A stretch of 64,000 nt of DNA. It comes from Kutzneria viridogrisea (GTDB taxonomy: Bacteria > Actinomycetota > Actinomycetes > Mycobacteriales > Pseudonocardiaceae). The DNA is taken from assembly GCA_014138725.1 (NCBI GenBank), contig JACJID010000006.1, positions 1 through 64,000 of the forward strand. The letters are read 5' to 3'. A model generated the notes under the pieces. The model was not told the DNA's origin and did no database searches. It worked only from the letters and a program-made list of their open reading frames with translations. This document shows, in pieces, positions 7,678-15,253 of this stretch. Within the stretch, counting starts at the first letter, position 1. Each line of letters begins with the position of its first letter. The translations under genes were made by a program, and so were the position numbers.

Positions 7678-8952
7678 GTGTCCCAACGCACCGGATCGCG
7701 TGTGGATCTCATCGCAGGCGCCGCTTCGTTGGTGCTCGTGGCGCTGGCCGCGGTGGTGGGGGTCAACACGCCCAGCCTGTTCGCCGGCGCCCCGCCGCTG
7801 TTCGCGGTGCTGCTCCCGCACGTCGGTCCCGGCACACCGCTGGCACTGGCCGTGGCGGCGGCCGTCGTGTTCTGGGGACCCGGCCTGGCCGCCCGCCTCG
7901 GCTGGCGGCCCGCGCTCGCCCTGACCTACCTAACCGCCGTGGCGTGGACCTTAGCGCTGGCACTGGTGGACGGCTGGCAGCGCGGTGTCGCCGACCGGTT
8001 GGCCCGCAAGGACGAGTACCTGCACGAGGTCGGCGGCATCACCGACATCGGTGCGATGCTGCGCGGGTTCAGCGCGCGGATCCTCGACTTCAAGCCCGAC
8101 TCCTGGACCACGCACGTGGCCGGTCACCCGCCCGGCGCGACCCTGGTGTTCGTGTGGCTGGACCGCCTCGGCCTGGGCGGCGGCGCGTGGGCCGCCATGC
8201 TGTGCGTCCTCGTCGGCGCGCTGACCGCGGTCGCCGTGCCCGGCACCATCCGTGCGCTCGGCTCCGACTCGCTGGCCAGGTCCGCGCTGCCCTTCCTGGC
8301 CCTGTTGCCCGGCGCGGTCTGGGTCGGGGTCTCCGCCGACGGCCTGTTCGCCGGGGTCACCGCCGTGGGCATCGCCCTGCTGGCACGTCGGCACTGGGCC
8401 GCGTGGCTCGGTGGTGGGGTGCTGCTCGGCTTCGGCATCTTCCTGTCGTACGGCCTGGTGCTGCTCGGCCTCGTCGCGCTCGGCGTCGTGCTCGCCACCC
8501 GCCGCTGGCTCAGCCTCGCGCTGGCGGTCCTCGGTGCGCTCGCCGTGGTCGCGGCCTTCGCCGCCGCCGGGTTCTGGTGGCTGGACGGCTACCACCTGGT
8601 CGTCGAGCGGTACTACCAGGGCATCGCCTCGGTTCGACCGTACGGGTACTGGGTGTGGGCGAACTTCGCCGCCCTCGCGCTGGCCGCCGGCCCGGCGACC
8701 GCGGCGGGCCTGACCAGGCTCAACCGGTCCGCCAAGCCGCTGCTGCTGCTCACCGGGGCCGCCCTGCTCGCGGTGCTCGCCGCCGACCTGACCGGGTTGA
8801 GCAAGGCCGAGGTCGAGCGGATCTGGCTACCGTTCACGGTGTGGCTAGTACCGGCGGCTGCCCTGCTGCCCGGACCGGCCCGCCGCTGGTGGTTGGCCGC
8901 TCAGGCGCTGACCGCGCTGGCGGTCAACCACGTGCTGCTGACGAACTGGTGA
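7678..8952 (+). CDS. Polytopic membrane protein, GT-C glycosyltransferase-like
   Basis: A 424-residue protein with about ten membrane helices. HVAGHPPGATL after the second loop and RIWLPF near the C-terminus recall polyprenyl-phosphate-dependent mannosyltransferases of the GT-C class, but the usual N-terminal acidic motif is not clear. The GTG start at 7678 lies 6 nt after TATCGT, which supports a leaderless start. A response regulator begins 5 bp after the stop, so the gene is probably co-transcribed with the two-component system. Confidence 0.7.
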   Translation: MSQRTGSRVDLIAGAASLVLVALAAVVGVNTPSLFAGAPPLFAVLLPHVGPGTPLALAVAAAVVFWGPGLAARLGWRPALALTYLTAVAWTLALALVDGWQRGVADRLARKDEYLHEVGGITDIGAMLRGFSARILDFKPDSWTTHVAGHPPGATLVFVWLDRLGLGGGAWAAMLCVLVGALTAVAVPGTIRALGSDSLARSALPFLALLPGAVWVGVSADGLFAGVTAVGIALLARRHWAAWLGGGVLLGFGIFLSYGLVLLGLVALGVVLATRRWLSLALAVLGALAVVAAFAAAGFWWLDGYHLVVERYYQGIASVRPYGYWVWANFAALALAAGPATAAGLTRLNRSAKPLLLLTGAALLAVLAADLTGLSKAEVERIWLPFTVWLVPAAALLPGPARRWWLAAQALTALAVNHVLLTNW

Positions 8953-8957
8953 GGGTC

Positions 8958-9647
8958 ATGGCTGAACGGGTGCTGGTGGTCGACGACGACGAGACCGTGC
9001 GCGACGTCGTGCGTCGCTACCTGGAGCGGGCCGGGCTGGCGGTGACCGTGGTCGGCGACGGGGAGAGCGCGCTGGCCGAGTTCGCCAGGCAGCCAGCGGA
9101 CCTGGTCGTGCTGGACCTGATGCTGCCCGGCATCGACGGCCTGGAGGTGTGCCGCAGGCTGCGCCGCCAGCACGAGGTGCCGGTGGTCATGCTGACCGCG
9201 CTCGGTGAGGAGGAGGACCGCGTGGTCGGCCTGCAACTGGGCGCCGACGACTACGTCACCAAGCCGTTCAGTCCGCGCGAGCTCGCGCTGCGGGTGAGCT
9301 CGGTGCTGCGCCGCGCCCGCGGGTCCGCCCCCTCCGCCGTGCCCGCCGAGCTGGTCGACGGGGACCTGCGCCTGGACACCGTTGCGCGGCAGGCTTTCCT
9401 GCGCGCCCAGCCGTTGTCCCTGACCACCCGGGAATTCGACCTGCTCTCGTTCCTGATCACCAACCCCGGCACCGCCTTCAGTCGCCAGCAGCTCCTGGAA
9501 CGCGTGTGGGGCTGGGACTTCGGTGATCAGTCCACTGTGACCGTCCACGTGCGACGGTTGCGGGAGAAGGTGGAGGAGGAACCCGCCAACCCCAAGCGGA
9601 TCGCCACCGTGTGGGGAGTCGGCTACCGCTACGACAGGACGGGGTGA
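8958..9647 (+). CDS. OmpR/PhoB-type response regulator
   Basis: A 229-residue regulator. The receiver domain (1-118) has the acidic pocket DDDE, the phosphoacceptor Asp about 53 in VLDLMLPG, and the conserved Lys in [12 protein letters not shown] winged-helix output domain follows (about 130-225). ATG 8958 has a GGTGAGGG site; an upstream reading in the same frame is noise. The histidine kinase gene starts 7 bp downstream. The signal and targets cannot be read from the sequence. Confidence 0.93.
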   Translation: MAERVLVVDDDETVRDVVRRYLERAGLAVTVVGDGESALAEFARQPADLVVLDLMLPGIDGLEVCRRLRRQHEVPVVMLTALGEEEDRVVGLQLGADDYVTKPFSPRELALRVSSVLRRARGSAPSAVPAELVDGDLRLDTVARQAFLRAQPLSLTTREFDLLSFLITNPGTAFSRQQLLERVWGWDFGDQSTVTVHVRRLREKVEEEPANPKRIATVWGVGYRYDRTG

Positions 9648-9654
9648 GGCCGCC

Positions 9655-10674
9655 GTGCTCACCGAACTGATGCACATCGCGCCGTACGCGATCGCTTTCA
9701 CCCTGCCCGTAGCCCTGCTGGGCGTCGTGCTCCTCCAGTGGCTGCGCGAGCGCTCGCTGCCCAGCTCCCTGACCGTGCTCGTGCTCGTCCCGCTGCTGGC
9801 CACCGCTGTCGGCGTGCTGGGGGTGAGCGGTTTCATGTTCAACGCGATGCTGAACACCACGCTGCTCATCTTCCTGTGGGTGGCCGTTATCACCGTGCCC
9901 GCCGCCGTGCTGCTCGGCCGCGGCATCGCCCGGCGGACGGTCTGGGAGCGTGAGGCCAGGGCCCGCGAGCGCGCCGCCGAGGCCTCTCGTCGGGAGCTCG
10001 TCGCGTGGATCAGTCACGACCTGCGCACCCCGTTGGCGGGCATCCGGGCCATGGCCGAGGCGCTGGCCGACGGGGTGGTGTCCGAGCCCGCCGAGGTGGT
10101 CGGCTACGCCACTCGTATCGGGGCCGAGTCGCAGCGGCTGTCCAGCATGGTCGACGACCTGTTCGAGCTGTCCCGGATCACCGCGGGCGCGCTGCGGCTG
10201 AGCATGTCCGCCGTGCCGCTGCGCGACGTGGTCAGCGAGGCCGTCGCCGCCGAGGGCCCGGTCGCCGCGAGCAAGGGCGTCCGGCTGCGCGCCGAGGCCG
10301 AGACCTGGCCGGTGGTGCTGGGCAGCGATCCCGAACTCGCCCGGGTCGTGCGCAACCTGCTGTCCAACGCGATCCGGCACACCCCGCCCGACGGCACGGT
10401 CGCCGTGCTGGTCGGCACCGAGGACGGGCAGGCCCTGCTGCGCGTGGACGACGCCTGCGGCGGCATCCCCGGCAACGAACTGGACCGCGTGTTCGACGTT
10501 GCCTTCCGCGGCAGCTCCGCCCGCACCCCCAGCACCGGCTCCGAGCAGCCCGCGGGCGCCGGGCTCGGCCTGGCCATCGCCCGCGGCCTGGTCGAGGCGC
10601 ACCAGGGTGAGATCGCCGCACACAACCACGGCCCCGGCTGCCGCTTCGAGGTCCGCCTGCCGATCGCGGTCTGA
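9655..10674 (+). CDS. Sensor histidine kinase
   Basis: A 339-residue kinase with two N-terminal membrane helices (about 8-27 and 35-85 as a hydrophobic block), a very short external part, a phosphoacceptor H-box [10 protein letters not shown] (about residues 119-128) and an HATPase_c domain with N-box NAIRHT and G-box [11 protein letters not shown]. With almost no extracytoplasmic loop it probably senses a membrane event. GTG 9655 is the first start after the response regulator. Confidence 0.92.
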   Translation: MLTELMHIAPYAIAFTLPVALLGVVLLQWLRERSLPSSLTVLVLVPLLATAVGVLGVSGFMFNAMLNTTLLIFLWVAVITVPAAVLLGRGIARRTVWEREARARERAAEASRRELVAWISHDLRTPLAGIRAMAEALADGVVSEPAEVVGYATRIGAESQRLSSMVDDLFELSRITAGALRLSMSAVPLRDVVSEAVAAEGPVAASKGVRLRAEAETWPVVLGSDPELARVVRNLLSNAIRHTPPDGTVAVLVGTEDGQALLRVDDACGGIPGNELDRVFDVAFRGSSARTPSTGSEQPAGAGLGLAIARGLVEAHQGEIAAHNHGPGCRFEVRLPIAV

Positions 10675-10688
10675 CCCACCAATGAACG

Positions 10689-10782
10689 TCCCCCGCCACT
10701 CCCTGGGGGGCGTCCCCGATCCCAGTCTACCGCCCGCACCCCCTAGTTGATCTTGCTGAAGATCCACGTGTGGACAACTCGG
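10689..10782. repeat. Dispersed 94-bp intergenic repeat, copy A
   Basis: This segment is nearly the same as 46135-46227 (copy B). Both contain a CCCCC/GGGGG hairpin around GCCACTCCCT, the string CAGTCTACCGCCCGCACC, GTTGATCTTG and a TGTGGACAAC box. A second box, TGTGCACAAC (10787-10796), follows 18 bp after the first (10769-10778). TGTGGACAA is the complement of TTGTCCACA, the DnaA box of G+C-rich actinomycetes. The copy lies between convergent genes. Confidence 0.8.
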
Positions 10783-10795
10783 CGGCTGTGCACAA

Positions 10796-11857
10796 CTAGA
10801 CCGTGGCGGGCTCGCGCAGCGGGTCGGTGGCGAAGGCGGCGACCCCCTCGGCGAACCCGACCCGCGAGCGGAAACCCAACGCCTCGGTGGCACGGGCGGG
10901 GTCGGCGACCACGTGCCGGACATCCGCGGGACGAGCGCCACCAACGATTTTCGGCTGCGGGCCGTCGCAGGCACGGGCCAACTCCGCGGCCAACTCGCCG
11001 ACGGTGTGCGGCTCGCCGGAGCACACGTTCAGCGGTGTCAATTCCCCATTCGTGCCGGGCTGTTCGACGGCCAGCGCGTTGACCCGGGCCACGTCGGTCA
11101 CGTGCACGAAATCGCGTTGCTGACGGCCGTCCTCCAGCACCGTTGGCGCCTCACCCCGGCGCAGCGCGGAGCGGAACAGCGAGGCGACGCCCGCGTACGG
11201 AGTGTCCCGAGGCATCCGGGGGCCGTACACGTTGTGGTAGCGCATCGCCCACACGTCGCCGCCGGTCTGCCGCGCCCACGCTGCGGCGAGGTGCTCCTGT
11301 GCCAACTTGGTCGCGGCATAGGTGCTGCGTGGCTCCAGCGGTGCGTCCTCAGGCACCAGGCGCCAGGACAGCCCGGCACCGCAGGCGGCACACCGCGGGT
11401 CGTAGCGGCCCGCGTCGACATCGGCCTGACGCCGGGGCTCCGGGCGGACAACGCCGTGTTCGGCGCAGGCGTAGCGGCCTTCGCCGTAGACGACCATCGA
11501 CGAGGCCAGCACCAGACGGCCCACACCGGCGGCGTGCATCGCGGCGAGCAGCACGGCGGTGCCGTAGTCGTTGTGCGAGGCGTACTCCGGCGCGTCGGAG
11601 GGGTCCACGCCGTGCCCGACGACAGCCGCCTGGTGGCACACCACGTCCACCCCGCGCAGCAGCCCGCCGACCGTCTCGGCGTCGCGCACGTCGCCCGCGA
11701 CGAACTCGTGCCGCGCACACCAGGCCGGCGGCTGGCTGCCGCCGTGCGCCTTGGGCAGCAGGGCGTCGAGGACCAGGACCTGGTGGCCGCGCTCGGCCAG
11801 TTCGTCGGCGATGTGGGAGCCGATGAACCCGGCCCCTCCGGTGATGAGGACTCGCAC
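10796..11857 (-). CDS. NAD-dependent sugar epimerase with Cys-rich insertion (rhamnose 4-epimerase-like)
   Basis: A 353-residue extended short-chain dehydrogenase. LITGGAGFIGSH binds NAD, and ASSMVVYGEG plus YAATK provide the Ser, Tyr and Lys of the active site. Between them lies an insertion with Cys and His residues (YACAEHG, then CAACG), seen in NDP-sugar epimerases annotated as dTDP-L-rhamnose 4-epimerase. GTG 11857 (MRVLITGG) is preferred to GTG 11863 because TAGCTT (11870-11865, minus strand) ends 7 nt before it. It stands alone, convergent with the histidine kinase gene and divergent from moaB2. Confidence 0.82.
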   Translation of the reverse strand: MRVLITGGAGFIGSHIADELAERGHQVLVLDALLPKAHGGSQPPAWCARHEFVAGDVRDAETVGGLLRGVDVVCHQAAVVGHGVDPSDAPEYASHNDYGTAVLLAAMHAAGVGRLVLASSMVVYGEGRYACAEHGVVRPEPRRQADVDAGRYDPRCAACGAGLSWRLVPEDAPLEPRSTYAATKLAQEHLAAAWARQTGGDVWAMRYHNVYGPRMPRDTPYAGVASLFRSALRRGEAPTVLEDGRQQRDFVHVTDVARVNALAVEQPGTNGELTPLNVCSGEPHTVGELAAELARACDGPQPKIVGGARPADVRHVVADPARATEALGFRSRVGFAEGVAAFATDPLREPATV

Positions 11858-11864
11858 ACCCACG

Positions 11865-11870
11865 AAGCTA
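11865..11870 (-). promoter_or_regulatory. -10 box TAGCTT of the epimerase gene
   Basis: TAGCTT on the minus strand ends 7 nt before GTG 11857 but only 1 nt before GTG 11863, so it decides between the two starts. Confidence 0.55.
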
Positions 11871-11939
11871 GGGCCGGGAACGCGTCACCGAGCCCCTGCG
11901 GGCCGGTACGTCACAGAACCGTCAGAACTCGACGACCAC

Positions 11940-11945
11940 TAGGTT
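11940..11945 (+). promoter_or_regulatory. -10 box TAGGTT of moaB2
   Basis: TAGGTT ends 6 nt before ATG 11952, which puts the expected +1 on the start codon. No Shine-Dalgarno sequence is present. Confidence 0.6.
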
Positions 11946-11951
11946 GGTGTC

Positions 11952-12452
11952 ATGGAACGCAGCGCACAGCGACTCGGCCGTGCCCTCGTCGTCATCGTCG
12001 ACGACCGGGTCGTGCACGGCGAGCACGAGGACAAGACCGGTCCGCTCGTCACGGAGCTGTTGGAAGAGGCCGGGTTCATCGTCGACGGCGTGGTCGCGGT
12101 CTCCGGTGAGGCCGTCGCCATCCGCAACGCGCTGAACACCGCCGTGATCGGCGGCGTCGACCTGGTGGTGACGGTGGGCGGCACGGGCGTGTCCCCGCGT
12201 GACGCCACTCCGGACGCCACCCTGGGCGTGCTCGACCGGCCGATCCCGGGCATCGCGGAGGCACTGCGGGCCTCCGGCCTCGCCGCGGGTGCGGTGGACG
12301 CGGGCATCTCCCGCGGGCTGGTCGGCGTGTCCGGCAGCACCCTGGTGGTCAACCTGGCTGGTTCGCGTGCCGCGGTGCGTGACGGCATGGCCACCCTGTC
12401 CGCCCTGGTGCCGCACGTCATCGGCGAGCTGTCCGGGCTGGACGAGGACTGA
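11952..12452 (+). CDS. moaB2: MogA/MoaB family molybdenum cofactor protein
   Basis: A 166-residue MoaB/Mog domain protein of the type that adenylylates molybdopterin during cofactor synthesis. The TVGGTGVSPRDATPDAT loop and GSTLVVNLAGS are family landmarks. The start is leaderless (TAGGTT 6 nt upstream). It could serve the molybdopterin oxidoreductase at 4464-5579, although MoaB proteins are general cofactor enzymes. It ends in a strong hairpin shared with the convergent gene. Confidence 0.9.
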   Translation: MERSAQRLGRALVVIVDDRVVHGEHEDKTGPLVTELLEEAGFIVDGVVAVSGEAVAIRNALNTAVIGGVDLVVTVGGTGVSPRDATPDATLGVLDRPIPGIAEALRASGLAAGAVDAGISRGLVGVSGSTLVVNLAGSRAAVRDGMATLSALVPHVIGELSGLDED

Positions 12453-12459
12453 GCGAGCA

Positions 12460-12492
12460 GCGCCGGGCCCGCGGGGTTCGCGGGCCCGGCGC
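12460..12492. terminator. Bidirectional terminator hairpin
   Basis: GCGCCGGGCCCGCG (12460-12473) pairs perfectly with 12479-12492 around a 5-nt loop, between the 3' ends of moaB2 and the convergent small gene. Confidence 0.75.
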
Positions 12493-12497
12493 GGCAC

Positions 12498-12782
12498 TCA
12501 CTTCTTGTTCTCGCCGTTGAACAGACCGTCGATCTTCTCGCCCGCGGTCTTCACGCCCTCGCTGAACTTGCCGCCGGTGATCTCGTCCAGCTTGGACACG
12601 GCGGCCTCCACGCCCTTGGACGCGGCCTCGGTGGCCCGCTCCACGTAGGGCTCTGCCTTCTCCCGCAGCGGTGCCGCCTTCTCGGCCAGGTCACCGGCCA
12701 CCTCGGTGGCCTTGTCCTTGAGCGGAGCGGCCTTCTCCGCGAGGTCGTTCGCGAGCTCCTTGGCCTTGTCGATGAAGCTCAT
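12498..12782 (-). CDS. Small helical protein, Rv0909/MT0933 antitoxin-like
   Basis: A 94-residue, highly charged helical protein. It holds an internal duplication (DLAEKAAPLKDKATEVAG, then DLAEKAAPLREKAEPYVER) and a tail with TGGKFSEGVKTAGEKID, which resembles the MT0933 antitoxin family of actinobacteria. ATG 12782 has GGAAGG upstream. No toxin gene is adjacent on the same strand; the divergent 55-residue ORF is not a known toxin. A LEA-like stress protein is an alternative reading of the repeats. Confidence 0.7.
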   Translation of the reverse strand: MSFIDKAKELANDLAEKAAPLKDKATEVAGDLAEKAAPLREKAEPYVERATEAASKGVEAAVSKLDEITGGKFSEGVKTAGEKIDGLFNGENKK

Positions 12783-12839
12783 CTCGTCCCAGCCTTCCTC
12801 GATGCAAATGCGGGTACCACCATGGTGGACGATGGACGG

Positions 12840-13007
12840 GTGACACGGCCACACGACCAGCAGCCGCGCAAGCGCCCGACCGTCGAGGAGGTCTTCGGCG
12901 AGGTGCTGCCGGACACCACCTCCGACGAGCGCGGCCCCCGCGCGCCGGAGCGAGAGCGGGACGACTGGTACCGGGAGAACCGGCCGCCCCACCACGAGGA
13001 CCGCTGA
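12840..13007 (+). CDS. Small acidic hypothetical protein
   Basis: A 55-residue hydrophilic protein with the core KRPTVEEVFGEVLPDTT and a C-terminus rich in Arg, Asp, Glu and Pro. The composition looks coding, and the core resembles short conserved actinobacterial proteins, but I know no function. GTG 12840 is preferred to ATG 12822 because GACGAT ends 6 nt before it, and the 12-bp palindrome CCACCATGGTGG (12817-12828) would then lie in the promoter. It ends 11 bp before the convergent mscL stop. Confidence 0.5.
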   Translation: MTRPHDQQPRKRPTVEEVFGEVLPDTTSDERGPRAPERERDDWYRENRPPHHEDR

Positions 13008-13018
13008 GCGGGCCAGGG

Positions 13019-13402
13019 TCAGTCGCGGCCCTGCTGGGCGCGCAGCAGGTCGCGGATCTCGCCGAGCAGCTCCAGCTCCGTGGGCCCGGCGGGCTTCTCC
13101 TCCTCGACCTTCTTGAACCGGTTGGTCAGCCGCTGCACCGGCACGACGACCAGGAAGTACACCACCGCGGCCACGATCACGAAGTTGATCAGCGCCGTGA
13201 GGAACGCGCCGTAGTCGAAGGTGACGCCGAGCAGCGTGAACGTGCCGCCGACACCGCCACCGGTGAAGACCTTCACCAGCGGGTTGATGAACGCGTTGCC
13301 CAGCGCCGTGACCAGCGCGGTGAACGCGGCGCCGATGACCACGGCGACGGCGAGGTCGACGATGTTGCCGCGGAACAGGAAATCCCGGAATCCCTTGAGC
13401 AT
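13019..13402 (-). CDS. mscL: Large-conductance mechanosensitive channel
   Basis: A 127-residue MscL, the homopentameric emergency valve that opens under membrane tension. The N-terminal amphipathic helix and first membrane segment (FRDFLFRGNIVDLAVAVVIG) are typical, and TM2 lies at about 67-90. ATG 13402 has a GAGGAGT site 7 nt upstream, so the longer frame to 13456 is not used. It is followed on the minus strand by nothing before the convergent small gene. Confidence 0.95.
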   Translation of the reverse strand: MLKGFRDFLFRGNIVDLAVAVVIGAAFTALVTALGNAFINPLVKVFTGGGVGGTFTLLGVTFDYGAFLTALINFVIVAAVVYFLVVVPVQRLTNRFKKVEEEKPAGPTELELLGEIRDLLRAQQGRD

Positions 13403-13422
13403 GGGGCTGACTCCTCGAAGCT

Positions 13423-13448
13423 GCCGGCCGCTGGGGGAGGCGGCCGGC
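13423..13448. terminator. Hairpin upstream of mscL, after the SAF-domain gene
   Basis: GCCGGCCGC (13423-13431) pairs with GCGGCCGGC (13440-13448) around an 8-nt loop. On the minus strand it follows the SAF-domain gene and precedes the mscL ribosome site. Confidence 0.5.
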
Positions 13449-13459
13449 CCAGACAATGG

Positions 13460-14101
13460 TCAGCGCAGGGTAACGGTCACGGGTTGCGAGAGTGACGCCA
13501 AGGCCACCCTGGTCGCGCTCTGCCTGGGCAGTGCCACCAGCACCAGCCGACCGCGTTCGCCCTGCTGGGCCGCGGGACGCACAGTGACGACCACCCCGTC
13601 GGCGGCCAGCACGGGATCACCCTCACGTCCGGGTGCCAGCCCGATCACGTCGACCCGGCTGCCGGGCCGCAGCAGTTCGGCCACGCCACCCTCGGCCAAC
13701 CGGACCGGCACGGCGGCCGACCCGGCATCGCCCGTGCTCAACCGGGTGTTCTCCGCCCCGACCAGCCGGACGTCGGTGATCGGCTCGCCGGGGCGTGCCG
13801 CACCGGCCAGCACCTGCCCGACCGCCGCGGCCCGCTCGCGCAGCGCGCCGACCGGCACGGCGGCAGCGGGTAATTCGCGCACGCTGAGATCCTCGGCGTG
13901 CAGTGTGCTGCCCGGCGCCACGTCCCTGGCCGCGACCAGCACGGGCACGGCGTGCTCCCGGCCGTGCAGGGCGGAGTACCCCGCCATCAGAGCGGCGGCC
14001 AGCACGAGCAGCACGGCCACCGCGCGGCGGACCAGGACTGCCCTGTTCCACCCCGCGGCGCTCACCAGCCTGGCCAGCCAGACCTTCGGTGCGATAACCA
14101 T
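13460..14101 (-). CDS. SAF domain membrane protein (CpaB/FlgA-like)
   Basis: A 213-residue protein with a membrane helix at about 26-44 and an external SAF domain starting at VLVAARDVAPGSTLHAEDLS, a fold shared with the pilus-assembly protein CpaB and flagellar FlgA. No pilus genes are nearby, and M. tuberculosis has a protein of unknown role at this position. ATG 14101 follows TAGCGT by 7 nt, so the mRNA is probably leaderless. Confidence 0.8.
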   Translation of the reverse strand: MVIAPKVWLARLVSAAGWNRAVLVRRAVAVLLVLAAALMAGYSALHGREHAVPVLVAARDVAPGSTLHAEDLSVRELPAAAVPVGALRERAAAVGQVLAGAARPGEPITDVRLVGAENTRLSTGDAGSAAVPVRLAEGGVAELLRPGSRVDVIGLAPGREGDPVLAADGVVVTVRPAAQQGERGRLVLVALPRQSATRVALASLSQPVTVTLR

Positions 14102-14108
14102 GGATCCG

Positions 14109-14114
14109 ACGCTA
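14109..14114 (-). promoter_or_regulatory. -10 box TAGCGT of the SAF-domain gene
   Basis: The box ends 7 nt before ATG 14101. Two DnaA-like boxes lie 40-75 bp upstream of it. Confidence 0.55.
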
Positions 14115-14153
14115 GGAGCGCGCCGGACCGACCGGAAGAGTCAATCCCCAGCC

Positions 14154-14183
14154 TGTGGACAACTTGCCGAGGCTGTGGACAAC
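14154..14183 (+). other. Paired DnaA-box-like sites
   Basis: TGTGGACAAC occurs at 14154-14163 and 14174-14183 in the same orientation, 20 bp apart. Each contains the complement of the actinobacterial DnaA box TTGTCCACA. The pair fills the 82-bp gap between ruc and the SAF-domain gene and ends at the ruc stop codon. The rest of the dispersed 94-bp repeat is absent here. Confidence 0.55.
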
Positions 14184-14525
14184 CTAGGAGGCCGCGGCGG
14201 CCTTTGTGCTGGTAGCGGACTTCGTGCTGCTGCTGGCGGAGCTGGAGCTGCTGGAGTCGGTCGAGCTCGACTTCGACTCGGACTTGCTCTCGCTGGTCGA
14301 GGCCGACTTCGGCTTGCTTTCCGCTGCGGGAGTGGCGGAGGTGGAGCCGTTGCGGCTGTCGGTGCGGTAGAAGCCGCTGCCCTTGAAGACCACGCCCACC
14401 GAGCCGAAGAGCTTGCGCAGCTTGCCGCCGCACTCCGGGCACACCGTCAGCGCGTCATCGCTGAAGGACTGGACCGCCTCCAGCCGGTGGTCGCACTCAG
14501 TGCACGCGTACTGGTAGGTCGGCAC
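14184..14525 (-). CDS. ruc: FmdB-type zinc ribbon protein, redox-regulated chaperone Ruc-like
   Basis: A 113-residue protein with an N-terminal FmdB zinc ribbon (CTEC and CPEC knuckles within the first 40 residues) and a disordered tail almost entirely of Ser, Lys, Thr, Glu and Ala. Size, architecture and position next to the 5-FTHF cyclo-ligase match M. tuberculosis Rv0991c, described as a redox-regulated chaperone (Ruc). GTG 14525 has a GGAGGA site. A CIRCE operator directly upstream suggests HrcA heat-shock control. Orthology is inferred from synteny, motifs and operator. Confidence 0.82.
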   Translation of the reverse strand: MPTYQYACTECDHRLEAVQSFSDDALTVCPECGGKLRKLFGSVGVVFKGSGFYRTDSRNGSTSATPAAESKPKSASTSESKSESKSSSTDSSSSSSASSSTKSATSTKAAAAS

Positions 14526-14550
14526 GGTTCCTCCGTGAGGCACTCAAGTG

Positions 14551-14577
14551 TTGGCACTCGTAGGACCAGAGTGCCAG
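14551..14577. promoter_or_regulatory. CIRCE-type operator (HrcA site)
   Basis: TTGGCACTC (14551-14559), a 9-nt spacer, then GAGTGCCAG (14569-14577). The 8-bp arms TGGCACTC/GAGTGCCA are perfect, and the 9-nt spacing is that of the CIRCE consensus TTAGCACTC-N9-GAGTGCTAA. It lies 26 bp upstream of the ruc start on the minus strand. Confidence 0.8.
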
Positions 14578-14627
14578 AACAATTCTGCGCCACCGGGGTG
14601 GCCGGAAGCAAACCTTCTCGTGCTCTG

Positions 14628-15215
14628 TCACATCCCTGACAGGGTGACCAGGCCTCCGCCCGGGGTCAGCGCGGCGGTCATCCGCACGTCGTGTGGTTCG
14701 CCGGGCAGCAGGTCGACCAGCTCCTCGTCGCGCACCACGGCGATCAGCGGCACCCCCGACACCCCGGCCAGCGAGCGGTCGTAGTGCCCCGCGCCCCGGC
14801 CCAGCCGGACCCCGCGCTGGTCCACCGCCAGCGCGGGCACCAGCGCGGCGTCGGCGTTTGCCACGGCGTTCGGGCCCAGCCGCAGCCCACTGGGCTCGCG
14901 TAGCCCGTGCGGGCCGGGCACCAGGCTGTCCTCGCCGAAGTACACGCCCCAGTCCAGCGGTGCGGCGCCGGTGACCACGGGGAGCAGCACCCGCCGTCCG
15001 GCCGAGCGCAGTTCGTCCAGCAGGGCCAGCGAACCCGGTTCGCTGCCGACCGGCACGTAGGCGCAGACGGTCGCGGCGCGCCAGGCCAGGGCCGCCGCCG
15101 ACCGCGCAAGCGCTTGCGCCTCGGCCTCGCGCACCTCGGCTGGAACCGCCTTGCGCCTGCTGACCAGGTGCTTTCGCCATTCCTGCTTGCCGGAACCAAA
15201 CTCGGGCAGTGTCAC
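14628..15215 (-). CDS. 5-formyltetrahydrofolate cyclo-ligase
   Basis: A 195-residue enzyme that uses ATP to close 5-formyl-THF into 5,10-methenyl-THF in one-carbon metabolism. Landmarks are the N-terminal basic helix KQEWRKHLVSRR, LLPVV in the middle, and the C-terminal RLGRGAGHYDRSL loop that binds ATP and folate. GTG 15215 follows a GAGGTG site. It is divergent from galU, whose start lies only 38 bp away. Confidence 0.9.
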   Translation of the reverse strand: MTLPEFGSGKQEWRKHLVSRRKAVPAEVREAEAQALARSAAALAWRAATVCAYVPVGSEPGSLALLDELRSAGRRVLLPVVTGAAPLDWGVYFGEDSLVPGPHGLREPSGLRLGPNAVANADAALVPALAVDQRGVRLGRGAGHYDRSLAGVSGVPLIAVVRDEELVDLLPGEPHDVRMTAALTPGGGLVTLSGM

Positions 15216-15239
15216 GAACCCACCTCGCAGAGTGACGGA

Positions 15240-15245
15240 TAGTCT
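15240..15245 (+). promoter_or_regulatory. -10 box TAGTCT of galU
   Basis: TAGTCT ends 8 nt before ATG 15254. It overlaps a possible TTG start at 15245, which it argues against. Confidence 0.55.
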
Positions 15246-15253
15246 TGCTTGCC

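Noticed and set aside
12498-13007. Toxin-antitoxin pair of the MT0933-like gene and the 55-residue ORF
   Set aside because: The genes are divergent, and the small ORF shows no toxin fold features; pairing is unsupported.
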